This document shows positions 28,431-38,383 of a DNA stretch of 64,000 nt, in pieces. The notes beneath the pieces were generated by a model. It saw only the letters and a program-made list of their open reading frames with translations. It did not search any database and was not told where the DNA came from. Origin of the DNA: Vibrio profundi (GTDB taxonomy: Bacteria > Pseudomonadota > Gammaproteobacteria > Enterobacterales > Vibrionaceae); the NCBI RefSeq assembly GCF_005281835.1, contig NZ_RZIS01000001.1:124001-188000 (forward strand), written 5' to 3'. Positions within the stretch are counted from its first letter, which is position 1, and each line of letters opens with the position of its first letter. A program made the position numbers and the translations under genes.

Positions 28431-28436
28431 TTCGCC

Positions 28437-29282
28437 ATGACGGTAATGAACAACACTTTAAATTCTATAGAACACCTATTTTCTGAAAATGATATTAGAG
28501 CGGTCGCGAACGCGTTTAAGCAGTATGAACAACCACAGCAAGCCCATTTACTGACGGTGATGCCGATCGAGGAAGCGGTAATGGTGCTGACTCAGTGCCC
28601 ACTTTCTCATATTCAAAAGTTGCTACGGCATTTAGAAGAACAAGGACACGAAAAACGGTCTAGACACTTCGCACATCAACTTGGCCTGATTCATTCGGAA
28701 GTGGAACCAACTCAAGGGTATTTGACTACAGGGGTGATGGAGCACGTGCGTCAACGTATAGGGTGGATCATTGCACTTGCGTTGTTGGGGATCGTTTCAG
28801 GCTTGATTATCGCTCAATATGAAGACACGTTAAGTCAGTTGGTATTACTAGCCATTTATATGCCGGTGATTGCTGCTGCTGGTGGTAATACTGGGACACA
28901 AGCCGCCACCTTGGTGATCCGCGCTTTGGCTACTGGAGAGCTTAAAAAACGCCAATGGTTACATGTTCTTTGGAAAGAGTGCCGAGTAGCGATTTGTTTA
29001 GCATCAGCTATCGCGTTAGTGATGGTCGCTAGAATTATGATGTTTAGCGATGGAGGCTCAACAGGTGGTTATGAGATTGAATTGATTGCAACGGCAATCG
29101 CTGTGGCTTTGTTTATTCAAGTTACTATTTCAACGACTCTGGGTGGGGTACTTCCTATCATTGCACGTTTATTTAAATTAGACCCTGCAGTTCTAGTGAG
29201 TCCAGTTTTAGCGTCGATTGTTGATATTTCTGGGATGTGGATTTATTTCACGGTAGTGAACACTTTTCTGGGCATTGCGTAG
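28437..29282 (+). CDS. MgtE-type magnesium transporter lacking CBS domains
   Basis: Inner-membrane divalent-cation transporter of 281 aa. Residues 1-105 resemble the C-terminal part of the MgtE N domain, followed directly by five membrane segments; the paired CBS domains of standard MgtE (~450 aa) are missing. Pore motifs are intact: MPVIAAAGGNTGTQAATLV (143-160) and the C-terminal Asp263 in ASIVDISGMWIYF, equivalent to the Mg2+-site Asp of MgtE. The start is the ATG at 28437, with GGGAG 8 bp upstream; a TTG 21 bp earlier would place that ribosome site inside the gene. It follows the structured leader. Without CBS gating, control may fall on the leader (inference). Confidence 0.85.
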   Translation: MTVMNNTLNSIEHLFSENDIRAVANAFKQYEQPQQAHLLTVMPIEEAVMVLTQCPLSHIQKLLRHLEEQGHEKRSRHFAHQLGLIHSEVEPTQGYLTTGVMEHVRQRIGWIIALALLGIVSGLIIAQYEDTLSQLVLLAIYMPVIAAAGGNTGTQAATLVIRALATGELKKRQWLHVLWKECRVAICLASAIALVMVARIMMFSDGGSTGGYEIELIATAIAVALFIQVTISTTLGGVLPIIARLFKLDPAVLVSPVLASIVDISGMWIYFTVVNTFLGIA

Positions 29283-29295
29283 AAAAGTGTTCACT
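29255..29295. repeat. Perfect 15-bp inverted repeat across mgtE stop codon
   Basis: AGTGAACACTTTTCT at 29255-29269 and its exact complement at 29281-29295 form a stem with an 11-nt loop that contains the last codons of the gene; the stop TAG overlaps the loop/right-arm boundary. No T-run follows on either strand, so it is not a classical intrinsic terminator. It lies between convergent mgtE and dacB genes. Confidence 0.7.
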
Positions 29296-29315
29296 CTGGA
29301 ATCATCTAAATAGAT

Positions 29316-30722
29316 TTATTGAGACTGGCTGAAGTCGATAATATCTTTATAGAATGCCTTTTCAAACTGAACGATAGGGGCGATGACAGGAATGTCGTTG
29401 TCCCTTTTTTGCGGGTGGTAGTCACTAACAAACTGCACAAATAAGCTTGTCGGTGCCCCTTGTGCATTTAATCCATACCCAGCCATGTTATAGCTTCCAT
29501 ATAGTGAGCCACTTTTAGCAATAATGTGCCCTTCGATTGGTGCCTTACGCATGCTTGAACGGTACTTTAGCGTACCACTTTGCCCAGAGGTTGGCATTGC
29601 ACTGATTAGCCCTAATTTCTGATCGTTTTGCCAGATATAGCGTAGGACTTTGCTCATGTCTTCAGATGTCATCCGATTATTTCTTGAGAGCCCTGAACCA
29701 TCAGCTAGCTGAGCATCACGAATATCTATGTTCGCCTTACTTAGTAATATTTGTTTGATTGCTTCTGTGCCGTTATTGAAGCTGCCTGATTGTATAAAGA
29801 ACTTAGCTCCCAATGCTTTGGTTAGGTTATCTGCGATAAGGTTGTCCGACTTTTTCAGCATCACATCAATGAGTGCTGGCAGCTTTTCTGATTTGTGCTC
29901 AGCAATTAACGTCGAAGTGGTGTTACTTGTAAAGTGACCGATGCGAACTTCTCCCTTGAGGTCGATCCTGAGCTCTTTTATCAGTTGCTCTACAATTTTC
30001 TTGGTATAAAGCTCAGGGTTCTGAATGGCAAACTTAAGAGGGAGTGGTTTGTCGCGCTCGATTAAGCATCCAGATAGTTGATATTCGTTTTGTGGTGATG
30101 TAGTGAGCTCTAAGTCACACTGTGTAGCTTTCTGGCCTGACTTTGTCACTGTTGCAGCTTGGCTTGAAACATCAATAGGGTAATGGGCGGGTATGTAAAC
30201 GCGAGTGTTACCATTCTCTTGAGTATAAATTGATGCTTGGGCGCAATTTTCATCTAATGTAATCGCAGTTGCTGGGGCACTGTAACAAACACCTAAAATA
30301 TCCCATGGCCAGCCTACAGCTCGCTGGTAGCCAGTGAAAGCGCTATTATCAAGCCATACGTCGCCTTCAATTTTTCTCGAACTCTGAGTTATATAACTTT
30401 TCAGTAGTTGCTTGAGATGCTTTGTTTCAAGAGTCGGGTCACCGCTAAAGTGAATCAGAACATTGTTATTCTGCTGGGATAGTGAAGTTGAAAATTGAAA
30501 GTCATTACCTAACTCGAGCTTTGCTGCGAGAGCGGTAACCAGTTTCAAGGTGCTCGCAGGTGGGTAAAGTTGTTCGGTATTCAGTTTTATCTCAGTAGGG
30601 GATTGATTTAGCGATTCAAGCAATAAGCTTGTACGACTTCCTTGTGGGAGAAAAGATAAGGGTGAATACGCCAGTGCCGTTGTTGAAATGCAAAGCAAGG
30701 ATAAAGTCGCTAGTAGTCGCAT
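29316..30722 (-). CDS. dacB: D-alanyl-D-alanine carboxypeptidase/endopeptidase (PBP4)
   Basis: Periplasmic class-C low-molecular-mass penicillin-binding protein of 468 aa that trims pentapeptides and cuts D,D-crosslinks in peptidoglycan. A signal peptide (MRLLATLSLLCISTTALA) is present. The three active-site motifs are SxxK at Ser57-Lys60 (PPASTLKLVTALAA), SxN in KKSDNLIADNL, and KSG in IIAKSGSLYGSYN, a KTG variant. The large insertion of the PBP4 family lies between the first two. It follows the ompU terminator on the same strand. The ribosome site is weak. Confidence 0.94.
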   Translation of the reverse strand: MRLLATLSLLCISTTALAYSPLSFLPQGSRTSLLLESLNQSPTEIKLNTEQLYPPASTLKLVTALAAKLELGNDFQFSTSLSQQNNNVLIHFSGDPTLETKHLKQLLKSYITQSSRKIEGDVWLDNSAFTGYQRAVGWPWDILGVCYSAPATAITLDENCAQASIYTQENGNTRVYIPAHYPIDVSSQAATVTKSGQKATQCDLELTTSPQNEYQLSGCLIERDKPLPLKFAIQNPELYTKKIVEQLIKELRIDLKGEVRIGHFTSNTTSTLIAEHKSEKLPALIDVMLKKSDNLIADNLTKALGAKFFIQSGSFNNGTEAIKQILLSKANIDIRDAQLADGSGLSRNNRMTSEDMSKVLRYIWQNDQKLGLISAMPTSGQSGTLKYRSSMRKAPIEGHIIAKSGSLYGSYNMAGYGLNAQGAPTSLFVQFVSDYHPQKRDNDIPVIAPIVQFEKAFYKDIIDFSQSQ

Positions 30723-30765
30723 AGAATCTTTGGGGTTATGAGCATTAGTTTTAGTATACAGATAT

Positions 30766-30795
30766 AAAAAACGCCTGCTACAAGAGCAGGCGTTA
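30766..30795 (-). terminator. ompU terminator
   Basis: On the minus strand ACGCCTGCT/AGCAGGCGT forms a 9-bp stem followed by a T-run, 25 bp after the ompU stop. Confidence 0.88.
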
Positions 30796-30819
30796 TCAAT
30801 TGGTCGTTAAGGTTCTAAA

Positions 30820-31830
30820 TTAGAAGTCGTAACGTAGACCTAGAGCTAGTTCGTCTTCAGCGTCAGCCTTAGAAATGCCAGCGTCGCTAGAGCTTAATAG
30901 GTTGAAGTTGTATGAAACGTAGCCACGGAAGTTAGGCTTGAAGTAGTAAGTTGCGTCAACAGCAAAGTTGTCAGCTGCGTCAGACTTAGTACCAGAAGCG
31001 TCTTCTTCTAGGTAGTTGTAAGTAGTACTGAACACTGTTTGACCCATAGTGTACGCAGCAGCTAGTTCATAACCAGTTTTGTCTGTTTTAGTTGAACCGT
31101 CTTTGTCTGTACCTGATACGAATGTACCTGCGAAGTACAAATCGTTAAGCGTGTAAGAACCCGCTAGCATGTATTGGTCTGAAGACGCGTTTGTGTCAGT
31201 GTTTTGATCTGCGTAACCAGCACCTAGGTTGAAGCCAGTGTCACCAATTGCGTAGATACCAGATAGAGAGTAACCATCTTTATTGTTATCTTTGTATTCA
31301 CCGTTTGCATCTTCGCCATCACGATCTGCAAAGCGGTAGCTTGCTTTAACGCTTAGATCTTGGAATTGACCTTTGTAAGACAACATGTTGTCAGTACGGT
31401 CAGCTACTGCTAGTTTGTATGCTGCAGAGTTACCATGGTATGCCATGATATCAGTGAAATCTGTGATTACGCCTAGTGCGCCATCATTTTTACCGTAAGT
31501 TACTTCACCGAATGCGCCACCAAGACCCGCGTAAGTGTAACGATGCTCGATGTCATTGCTGTTTGCACTGTTTGCTGCGTTGTCATTAGCATTGTATTCA
31601 GCTTCGTAGAAACCTACACCATATAGACCGTCTTGAATCTCAACTTTACCTAAGAAGTTTAAACGGATGCGGGTTCTGTCTTCTGCTTTGCCATCTTTCA
31701 GAGAAAGACGAGCTTCAGCACGACCACCCATATCTAAAGAAGTGCCATCTTGGTTGTAAAGTTCAGCAGCGTTAGCGCCAGTTGCTAGTGCAGCAGCTGA
31801 AACAGCTAGAGCGATCATAGTTTTGTTCAT
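30820..31830 (-). CDS. ompU: Outer-membrane general porin OmpU
   Basis: Trimeric beta-barrel porin of 336 aa. The start is the ATG at 31830, with AGGA upstream; its signal peptide is MNKTMIALAVSAAALATGANA before AELYNQDG. A longer frame to 31890 is not credible. The barrel shows alternating amphipathic strands and a C-terminal aromatic end (LALGLRYDF) with the final Phe needed for Bam insertion. In Vibrio, OmpU confers bile and acid resistance and is activated by ToxR. The position next to greA and dacB matches V. cholerae VC0633. Confidence 0.93.
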   Translation of the reverse strand: MNKTMIALAVSAAALATGANAAELYNQDGTSLDMGGRAEARLSLKDGKAEDRTRIRLNFLGKVEIQDGLYGVGFYEAEYNANDNAANSANSNDIEHRYTYAGLGGAFGEVTYGKNDGALGVITDFTDIMAYHGNSAAYKLAVADRTDNMLSYKGQFQDLSVKASYRFADRDGEDANGEYKDNNKDGYSLSGIYAIGDTGFNLGAGYADQNTDTNASSDQYMLAGSYTLNDLYFAGTFVSGTDKDGSTKTDKTGYELAAAYTMGQTVFSTTYNYLEEDASGTKSDAADNFAVDATYYFKPNFRGYVSYNFNLLSSSDAGISKADAEDELALGLRYDF

Positions 31831-32385
31831 GTTATAAATCCTAATTACTGTCCATAAATAGTTATTATTTGCGAGTATTCTTGGGCGCAAAAAACATATT
31901 TCTCGCGCATTCTCGCCGTATTGCTCAAGTTAATCAAGTTTCATATGCAATAAGTTTTGAAAATCATAAATTTCCATCAATATGCATGAGCAATCCATGA
32001 GCTATGTTTTACTCCTAAAGTTCCTTATTAGTTAGTAAAATGATATAAATCAGACTTATGAACAGTGTTTTATTGTGCTTGGTTTTTCTGTAACTTGTTG
32101 TTTTATTTGTGTTTCTGTTTATTCTTTTGTGTCTGGGTTAAATTTGGGTTTTAGTTCTTTTTAGGTTTATTTTTCTGATTAAGCCTGATTAACGGGGTTT
32201 GGTAGGGGATGTACTTGTTAAGAAACGAGAGATAGCCAAGGCTTTCCTAAGCTTGGAAATGAATTAAGATGATTTAGATATAAAGTTTGTTTACACTAGG
32301 CCCAATATGTTTGTTATCTACTACCTAATCGTATGGTTGGGTGGGATTATTTTGTCCAAAGGTAGCTTTGGGATAGAGGTAGAAA
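31831..32385. promoter_or_regulatory. Divergent ompU/greA regulatory spacer
   Basis: A 555-bp AT-rich spacer with no gene visible. It must hold the ompU promoter (leftward) and the greA promoter (rightward). Two ATATGCA copies at 31943 and 31980 and T-rich tracts around 32041-32175 are the only repeated features I see. ToxR acts on AT-rich DNA upstream of ompU in V. cholerae, so such sites are expected here, but I cannot place them from sequence alone. Confidence 0.55.
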
Positions 32386-32859
32386 ATGGAAAAGGTTCCA
32401 ATGACTGTACGTGGCGAACAACTGCTACGTGACGAATTAGAAAGATTATTAAAGTTACGCCCAGTTATCTCTGCAGCGATTGGTGAAGCTCGCGAGTTGG
32501 GTGACCTAAAAGAGAATGCTGAATATCACGCCGCTCGTGAAGAGCAGGGTATTTGTGAAGCACAGATTCGTGATATTGAGTATAAACTTTCAGTTGCTCA
32601 AGTGATTGATGTTACTCAGATGGAAAACACCGGAAAAATTATTTTCGGTACAACAGTAACATTGATTGATGTTGATACTGATGAAGAAGTGAAATATCAA
32701 ATTGTTTCTGAAGACGAGGCGGATATTAAGTCTGGTCGTATTTCAGTTAAATCACCGATTGCTCGCGGGTTAGTGGGTAAACATGAAGGTGATGAAGTCG
32801 TTATCTCAACACCGGGTGGTGAAAAAGATTTTGAAATCGACAAAGTAGAATACATTTAA
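32386..32859 (+). CDS. greA: Transcript cleavage factor GreA
   Basis: RNA polymerase secondary-channel factor of 157 aa that stimulates cleavage of backtracked RNA. The N-terminal coiled coil carries the acidic tip in [21 protein letters not shown] sequence (residues ~40-55 here), and the C-terminal globular domain includes [15 protein letters not shown] sequence. The gene starts [17 protein letters not shown]. It begins the greA-yhbY-rlmE-ftsH-folP-glmM neighbourhood found across gammaproteobacteria and is followed by a bidirectional terminator. Confidence 0.96.
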   Translation: MEKVPMTVRGEQLLRDELERLLKLRPVISAAIGEARELGDLKENAEYHAAREEQGICEAQIRDIEYKLSVAQVIDVTQMENTGKIIFGTTVTLIDVDTDEEVKYQIVSEDEADIKSGRISVKSPIARGLVGKHEGDEVVISTPGGEKDFEIDKVEYI

Positions 32860-32883
32860 TTGTATCTTGATAATTGAAGTATT

Positions 32884-32912
32884 AAAAAAGGTCGCATCAT
32901 GCGACCTTTTTT
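32884..32912. terminator. Bidirectional terminator between greA and yhbY
   Basis: AAAAAAGGTCGCAT/ATGCGACCTTTTTT perfect stem with A and T tracts, serving convergent greA and yhbY. Confidence 0.88.
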
Positions 32913-32934
32913 CTCACCGTAGCAATAGAAACTA

Positions 32935-33231
32935 TTACTTGCGTGGGATTTCGATCTTACGTTCTTCAGTCTGACGAAATAGTACTAACACTTTACCAAT
33001 GGTTTGTACTTTTTCAGCGCCTGTTTCGCGAACAATTGCATCGATAATCAATTGCTTAGTTTCACGGTCTTCTGAAGCAACTTTAATTTTGATCAGTTCA
33101 TGGTGATCTAAAGCAATTTCGATTTCCGCTAGAACAGCTTCAGTTAGTCCGTTTGCGCCCATTAGCACAACAGGTTTTAAACTGTGAGCTAGGCCTTTTA
33201 GATGCTGCTTTTGTTTGGTGCTTAGGTTCAT
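32935..33231 (-). CDS. yhbY: RNA-binding protein YhbY (CRS1/YhbY domain)
   Basis: Small basic protein of 98 aa consisting of one CRM domain. It starts [20 protein letters not shown] and shows the conserved [17 protein letters not shown] loop (GxxG type) followed by [12 protein letters not shown]. The family associates with pre-50S ribosomal particles and 23S rRNA. It is divergent from rlmE, a 23S methyltransferase, which agrees with a ribosome-assembly role. Confidence 0.93.
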   Translation of the reverse strand: MNLSTKQKQHLKGLAHSLKPVVLMGANGLTEAVLAEIEIALDHHELIKIKVASEDRETKQLIIDAIVRETGAEKVQTIGKVLVLFRQTEERKIEIPRK

Positions 33232-33359
33232 TACGCGGCCAATTTTCTTTACTATTAGGGTTGAAAAAACCTATTTTAACGCCATCTAATGCTGAAGACT
33301 ATAATTTATTAGTCATAGTATTTGGCAATTCAGTTTTTACCCACCGTTTTAGGTATCTA

Positions 33360-33989
33360 ATGAGCAAACAGAAACACTCGGCCAGCTCTGGTCGTTGGTT
33401 GAAGGAACACTTCGACGACAAGTATGCAAATGAAGCTAGAAAAAAAGGCTATCGTTCGCGTGCTTACTTTAAAATGGAAGAAATCCAAACTAAAGACAAA
33501 TTGTTATCTCCTGGAATGACGGTTGTCGATCTGGGCGCTGCTCCTGGTGGGTGGTCTCAATATGCTGCTAAAATTGTTGGTGACAATGGTCAAATCATTG
33601 CATGTGATTTATTGCCCATGGATCCGATTGCTGGTGTAAGCTTTTTACAAGGTGACTTTCGTGATGATGCAGTGCTTGAGGCATTATTAGAAAGAATCCA
33701 GCCAAGCATGGTTGATGTTGTTATGTCTGATATGGCACCTAACATTGCTGGTAACAATTCAGTTGACCAGCCTAGAGCTATGTATTTAGTTGAATTGGCG
33801 TTGGATATGTGTCGACAAGTTCTAGCCACAAATGGTAGCTTTGTTGTTAAAGTTTTCCAAGGCGAAGGGTTTGATCAATTCGTGAAAGACGTCCGTGATA
33901 TGTTTAAAACCGTTAAGGTTCGTAAACCCGACTCTTCTCGAGCTCGTTCCCGTGAAGTGTTCGTCGTAGCCACTGGTTACAAAGGTTAA
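33360..33989 (+). CDS. rlmE: 23S rRNA (uridine2552-2'-O)-methyltransferase RlmE (FtsJ)
   Basis: SAM-dependent 2'-O-methyltransferase of 209 aa acting on U2552 in the 50S A-loop late in assembly. The start is the ATG at 33360 ([17 protein letters not shown]); the much longer open frame back to 33153 overlaps yhbY and is not used. Motifs are the SAM loop [34 protein letters not shown] and [12 protein letters not shown], giving the K-D-K-E catalytic set. It precedes ftsH by 98 bp, an order conserved in enterobacteria. Confidence 0.95.
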   Translation: MSKQKHSASSGRWLKEHFDDKYANEARKKGYRSRAYFKMEEIQTKDKLLSPGMTVVDLGAAPGGWSQYAAKIVGDNGQIIACDLLPMDPIAGVSFLQGDFRDDAVLEALLERIQPSMVDVVMSDMAPNIAGNNSVDQPRAMYLVELALDMCRQVLATNGSFVVKVFQGEGFDQFVKDVRDMFKTVKVRKPDSSRARSREVFVVATGYKG

Positions 33990-34087
33990 CGATTCAATAG
34001 TTTTTGGAAAAGTTAACACTATAGCTACAGGTTACAAACTGTAGTACCCTACCTTTAATTACAATTAGTTATCGAGAGGCTGACACC

Positions 34088-36049
34088 TTGAGTGACATGG
34101 CAAAAAATTTAATTCTGTGGCTAGTTATCGCTGTAGTATTGATGTCGGTATTCCAGAGCTTTGGCCCTGGTGAAAGTAACGGCAGAGCAGTAGATTACAC
34201 CACGTTTGTACAGGAAGTTGGCCAAGGCCAGATTCAAGACGCGCAGTTTAATAACAGTGAGATCACATTTACCCGTCGTGGTGGTGGAGCAAAGTATGTA
34301 ACTTACATGCCTGTTTACGATCAAAAGCTTCTTGATGATTTAATTAACCAAAATGTTCGAGTTCAAGGTACACCACCAGAAGAGCAGAGCCTACTTGGCA
34401 CTATCTTTATTTCTTGGTTCCCTATGATCTTACTGATTGGTGTATGGATTTTCTTCATGCGTCAAATGCAAGGCGGTGGCGGTAAAGGCGCTATGTCTTT
34501 CGGTAAGAGCAAAGCTCGTATGATGAGCGAAGAACAAATCAAAACGCTTTTTGCTGATGTTGCTGGCTGTGACGAAGCAAAAGAAGATGTGAAAGAGCTG
34601 GTAGATTACCTGCGTGACCCAAGTCGATTCCAGAAACTAGGTGGTAAGATCCCTACTGGTATTTTACTTGTTGGTCCTCCGGGTACAGGTAAAACGCTAC
34701 TTGCAAAAGCGATTGCAGGTGAGGCGAAGGTACCATTCTTTACTATCTCTGGTTCTGACTTCGTAGAAATGTTTGTTGGTGTTGGTGCATCTCGTGTGCG
34801 TGACATGTTTGAGCAAGCGAAGAAAGCAGCACCTTGTATCATCTTCATTGATGAGATCGATGCGGTAGGTCGTCAGCGTGGCGCTGGTGTTGGTGGTGGT
34901 CACGATGAACGTGAACAAACATTGAACCAAATGCTTGTTGAGATGGATGGCTTCGAAGGTAACGAGGGTATTATTGTTATCGCTGCGACTAACCGTCCAG
35001 ACGTACTTGACCCTGCGCTACTTCGTCCTGGTCGTTTTGACCGTCAAGTTGTCGTTGGTCTACCAGATGTACGTGGTCGCGAACAGATCCTTAAAGTACA
35101 TATGCGTAAAGTACCGCTAGCGGGCGATGTAGAGCCTTCTCTAATTGCACGTGGTACACCAGGTTTCTCTGGTGCTGACCTAGCTAACTTAGTTAACGAA
35201 GCGGCGCTATTCGCTGCTCGCGGTAACAAACGCAACGTTTCTATGGTTGAGTTTGAATTAGCGAAAGACAAAATCATGATGGGTGCAGAACGCCGCTCAA
35301 TGGTGATGTCCGAAGAGACGAAAGAGTCAACGGCATACCACGAAGCGGGTCACGCGATTGTTGGTCGCCTAGTACCTGAGCATGATCCGGTGTACAAAGT
35401 ATCTATCATCCCACGTGGCCGTGCGTTAGGTGTGACGATGTACTTACCAGAGCAAGATCGTGTGAGCATGTCTCGCCAACACTTAGAATCGATGATCTCT
35501 AGCTTATACGGTGGCCGTCTCGCTGAAGAGCTGATCTACGGTAAAGATAAAGTATCGACTGGTGCTTCAAACGATATCGAGCGTGCGACAGATATCGCTC
35601 GTAAGATGGTTACTCAATGGGGTTTCTCTGAGAAACTAGGCCCTCTTTTATATGCTGAAGAAGAAGGCGAGGTGTTCTTGGGTCGTAGTGTTAGTCAAAC
35701 TAAACATGTATCAGATGATACGACTAAGCTAATCGATGAAGAGATTCGTATTCTGATCGACCGTAACTACGCTCGAGCGAAGCAGATTCTTGAAGATAAC
35801 ATGGATATCATGCATTCAATGAAAGATGCGTTGATGAAGTACGAAACCATTGATGCAGGTCAGATTGATGACCTAATGGATCGTAAAGATGATATTCGTG
35901 AGCCAGCTGGCTGGGGTGATGAAGCTAAAGCGGAACCTACTAAAGCGGAAGCTAAGCCAGAACCTAAAGCTGATTCTGAAGATGCTCCTAAAGTTGATTC
36001 CGAAGAGTCTTCTGATACTAACAGTGATGCGTCAAACAAAGATTCTTAA
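34088..36049 (+). CDS. ftsH: ATP-dependent zinc metalloprotease FtsH
   Basis: Membrane AAA+ protease of 653 aa that degrades LpxC, sigma-32 and misassembled membrane proteins. Two membrane helices (about 8-27 and 102-122) flank a periplasmic domain. The AAA module has Walker [11 protein letters not shown], Walker [12 protein letters not shown] and the second region of homology [19 protein letters not shown]; the zinc site is HEAGH near residue 418. I use the TTG at 34088, because GAGAGG is 8 bp before it; the ATG at 34097 ([10 protein letters not shown]) is the alternative. The C-terminus is an unusual Lys/Glu/Ala/Ser-rich tail of about 40 residues. A terminator follows. Confidence 0.95.
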   Translation: MSDMAKNLILWLVIAVVLMSVFQSFGPGESNGRAVDYTTFVQEVGQGQIQDAQFNNSEITFTRRGGGAKYVTYMPVYDQKLLDDLINQNVRVQGTPPEEQSLLGTIFISWFPMILLIGVWIFFMRQMQGGGGKGAMSFGKSKARMMSEEQIKTLFADVAGCDEAKEDVKELVDYLRDPSRFQKLGGKIPTGILLVGPPGTGKTLLAKAIAGEAKVPFFTISGSDFVEMFVGVGASRVRDMFEQAKKAAPCIIFIDEIDAVGRQRGAGVGGGHDEREQTLNQMLVEMDGFEGNEGIIVIAATNRPDVLDPALLRPGRFDRQVVVGLPDVRGREQILKVHMRKVPLAGDVEPSLIARGTPGFSGADLANLVNEAALFAARGNKRNVSMVEFELAKDKIMMGAERRSMVMSEETKESTAYHEAGHAIVGRLVPEHDPVYKVSIIPRGRALGVTMYLPEQDRVSMSRQHLESMISSLYGGRLAEELIYGKDKVSTGASNDIERATDIARKMVTQWGFSEKLGPLLYAEEEGEVFLGRSVSQTKHVSDDTTKLIDEEIRILIDRNYARAKQILEDNMDIMHSMKDALMKYETIDAGQIDDLMDRKDDIREPAGWGDEAKAEPTKAEAKPEPKADSEDAPKVDSEESSDTNSDASNKDS

Positions 36050-36066
36050 TTTTTGATGTTTTGAAT

Positions 36067-36093
36067 AAAACCCTGAGGAAACTCAGGGTTTTT
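36067..36093 (+). terminator. Terminator or attenuator between ftsH and folP
   Basis: AACCCTGAG/CTCAGGGTT stem with GAAA tetraloop and five T, 17 bp after the ftsH stop and 40 bp before folP. It reduces readthrough, and folP-glmM may depend on partial readthrough or on a promoter inside this short gap. Confidence 0.8.
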
Positions 36094-36133
36094 CTATTTG
36101 TATGCTTATAGATTTCATGAAGATGACGAAACT

Positions 36134-36973
36134 ATGAAGATCCGAGCGAATAATAAAACTCTTACTCTTAATAAGCCTCATGTGATGGGGATACTGAATG
36201 TCACGCCTGATTCATTTTCTGATGGTGGTAAGTTCGATACGCTTGAAAATGCATTAACTCAAGTGCGAAAGATGATCGAAGCGGGTGTGTCGATCATTGA
36301 TATCGGTGGTGAGTCGACTCGCCCTGGGGCGCCTGAGGTTAGTCTCGAAGAAGAGCTGAGTCGTGTTATACCAATCATTAAACTCATTCGTGAAAAGTTT
36401 GATGTGTGGATTTCTATCGATACTAGTAAAGCGGAAGTCATGCGTGCAGCGCTTAACGCTGGTGCGGACTTGATTAATGATGTCAGAGCGCTACAAGAGC
36501 CTGGTGCATTAGAAGTAGCTGCTGAATTTGATGTGCCGATATGCCTAATGCATATGCAAGGGCAACCGCGCACGATGCAAAGTAATCCACATTATGAAAA
36601 TGTCCTAACCGATGTTTCGGAGTTCTTGGAAGAGCGAGTAAGTGCGTGCGAAAAGGTAGGGATCACAAAAGATCGGCTAATTCTTGACCCTGGCTTTGGT
36701 TTTGGTAAAACACTTGCCCATAACTATCATTTACTAGCTCATTTAGAGCGATTCCATACTCTAGGCTTCCCGATACTTGCGGGGATGTCTCGAAAATCTA
36801 TGATATTTAAATTGTTGGATAAGAAACCAGCTGATTGTATGGTCGCAAGCGTTACTTGTGCAACTATTGCTGCTTTAAAAGGTGCTCAAATTATTCGAGT
36901 TCATGATGTTGAAGACACGCTCGAAGCGATGAAGATCATCGAAACTATGAATGAAAATATTGAGACAATATAA
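36134..36973 (+). CDS. folP: Dihydropteroate synthase
   Basis: TIM-barrel enzyme of 279 aa that joins p-aminobenzoate to the pterin diphosphate in folate synthesis; it is the sulfonamide target. Motifs are [65 protein letters not shown] and [11 protein letters not shown] start at the ATG at 36134 ([19 protein letters not shown]), which aligns with E. coli FolP. The open frame extends to a TTG at 36098, but that lies only 5 bp after a terminator. glmM follows 17 bp later. Confidence 0.95.
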   Translation: MKIRANNKTLTLNKPHVMGILNVTPDSFSDGGKFDTLENALTQVRKMIEAGVSIIDIGGESTRPGAPEVSLEEELSRVIPIIKLIREKFDVWISIDTSKAEVMRAALNAGADLINDVRALQEPGALEVAAEFDVPICLMHMQGQPRTMQSNPHYENVLTDVSEFLEERVSACEKVGITKDRLILDPGFGFGKTLAHNYHLLAHLERFHTLGFPILAGMSRKSMIFKLLDKKPADCMVASVTCATIAALKGAQIIRVHDVEDTLEAMKIIETMNENIETI

Positions 36974-36990
36974 ATAATAAGGAAAAACGC

Positions 36991-38331
36991 ATGTCTGATA
37001 AGCGTCGTTATTTTGGTACAGATGGTGTTCGTGGCAAAGTGGGACAGTATCCTATTACTCCCGATTTTGTATTAAAGCTTGGTTGGGCCGCGGGCCGCGT
37101 ACTTGCAAAGCAAGGTACAAAGAAAGTCATTATAGGTAAAGATACGCGCATCTCAGGTTATATGCTTGAATCAGCTCTGGAAGCTGGTTTGGCTGCCGCA
37201 GGGTTAAAAGCTACTTTCACGGGGCCAATGCCAACTCCTGCTGTTGCTTATCTTACTCAAACGTTTCGCGCTGAAGCTGGGATCGTAATATCAGCATCTC
37301 ATAACCCTTACTATGATAATGGCATCAAGTTCTTCTCATCGGAAGGAACTAAACTACCTGATGACATCGAATTAGCGATTGAAGCTGAACTTGATAAAGA
37401 TATCGAATGTGTAGAGTCAGCAGAATTAGGTAAAGCTGTCCGTTTAGATGATGCTGCAGGCCGATACATCGAATTTTGTAAGAGCACATTCCCGCACCAA
37501 ATGACATTAGCGGACTTAAAAATTGTTGTCGACTGTGCTCACGGCGCTACTTACCACATCGCACCTTCTGTTTTTAAAGAGCTTGGAGCAGAAGTCATTG
37601 CAATGGGGGTTGAACCTAATGGCACTAACATTAACCATAAAGTGGGCGCGACGGACGTTAAGGCACTGCAAGAACGTGTTGTTGAAGAAAAAGCACACTT
37701 AGGTTTAGCGTTCGATGGTGATGGTGACCGCATTATTATGGTCGATGAGCTTGGCAATAAGATTGATGGTGATCAGATTGCTTATATTATTGCCCGTGAT
37801 GCACTGCGCCGCGGCGAGCTTAAAGGCGGCGTCGTAGGGACACTAATGACTAACCTGGGTATGGAAAACGGCCTGAAACAGCTTGGTATTCCATTTGTAC
37901 GTGCCGCTGTAGGCGATCGTTACGTTATGGAGCAGTTACTTGCGAAAGGTTGGAAAATTGGTGCCGAAAATTCAGGTCATGTAATCCTACTTGATAAGGT
38001 GACTACTGGTGATGCTATTGTTGCTGCGCTGCAAGTACTAGCGTCAGTGGTTGATAGTGAAATGTCGTTGAATGAATTATCTCAAGGGATGACGTTATAC
38101 CCTCAGGTATTAGAGAACGTGCGCTTTAGTGGCGATTCGAATCCATTGGAAGCAGAAGCAGTAAAGGCTGCTGTTGTTGAAGTGGAAGCTGAACTCGGTG
38201 AGAAAGGTCGAGTTCTGTTACGTAAGTCAGGTACGGAGCCTCTGCTTCGTGTAATGGTTGAAGGTGAAGATGCTGACTTAGTTCAAAGTTCAGCTTTAAA
38301 AATTGCTGAAGCTGTAAAAGCTAACTGCTAA
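36991..38331 (+). CDS. glmM: Phosphoglucosamine mutase
   Basis: Enzyme of 446 aa that converts GlcN-6-P to GlcN-1-P for UDP-GlcNAc, peptidoglycan and LPS synthesis. The phosphoserine motif is [15 protein letters not shown], with the active serine at residue 103; the metal-binding loop is [14 protein letters not shown] and the sugar-phosphate loop is near [18 protein letters not shown] precedes the ATG. It is co-transcribed with folP. It also links metabolically to glucosamine salvaged by the chb operon at the start of this window. Confidence 0.96.
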   Translation: MSDKRRYFGTDGVRGKVGQYPITPDFVLKLGWAAGRVLAKQGTKKVIIGKDTRISGYMLESALEAGLAAAGLKATFTGPMPTPAVAYLTQTFRAEAGIVISASHNPYYDNGIKFFSSEGTKLPDDIELAIEAELDKDIECVESAELGKAVRLDDAAGRYIEFCKSTFPHQMTLADLKIVVDCAHGATYHIAPSVFKELGAEVIAMGVEPNGTNINHKVGATDVKALQERVVEEKAHLGLAFDGDGDRIIMVDELGNKIDGDQIAYIIARDALRRGELKGGVVGTLMTNLGMENGLKQLGIPFVRAAVGDRYVMEQLLAKGWKIGAENSGHVILLDKVTTGDAIVAALQVLASVVDSEMSLNELSQGMTLYPQVLENVRFSGDSNPLEAEAVKAAVVEVEAELGEKGRVLLRKSGTEPLLRVMVEGEDADLVQSSALKIAEAVKANC

Positions 38332-38343
38332 GTATTAGTCGAG

Positions 38344-38383
38344 CCGCTGGTTTTCATTTGAAAAAGAATGAATTAACCAGCGG
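38344..38383 (+). terminator. Stem-loop after glmM
   Basis: CCGCTGGTT and AACCAGCGG form a perfect 9-bp stem around a 22-nt loop, 13 bp after the glmM stop, with only a short T-rich tail. About 200 nt of untranslated sequence with further small hairpins then leads to secG. Confidence 0.5.

Noticed and set aside
33153..33359. Long N-terminal extension of rlmE
   Set aside because: It overlaps the opposite-strand yhbY gene and is unrelated to RlmE; the family start is at 33360.
36098..36133. Earlier TTG start for folP
   Set aside because: It lies 5 bp after a terminator stem-loop and adds residues with no match in the family; the ATG at 36134 aligns with known FolP proteins.
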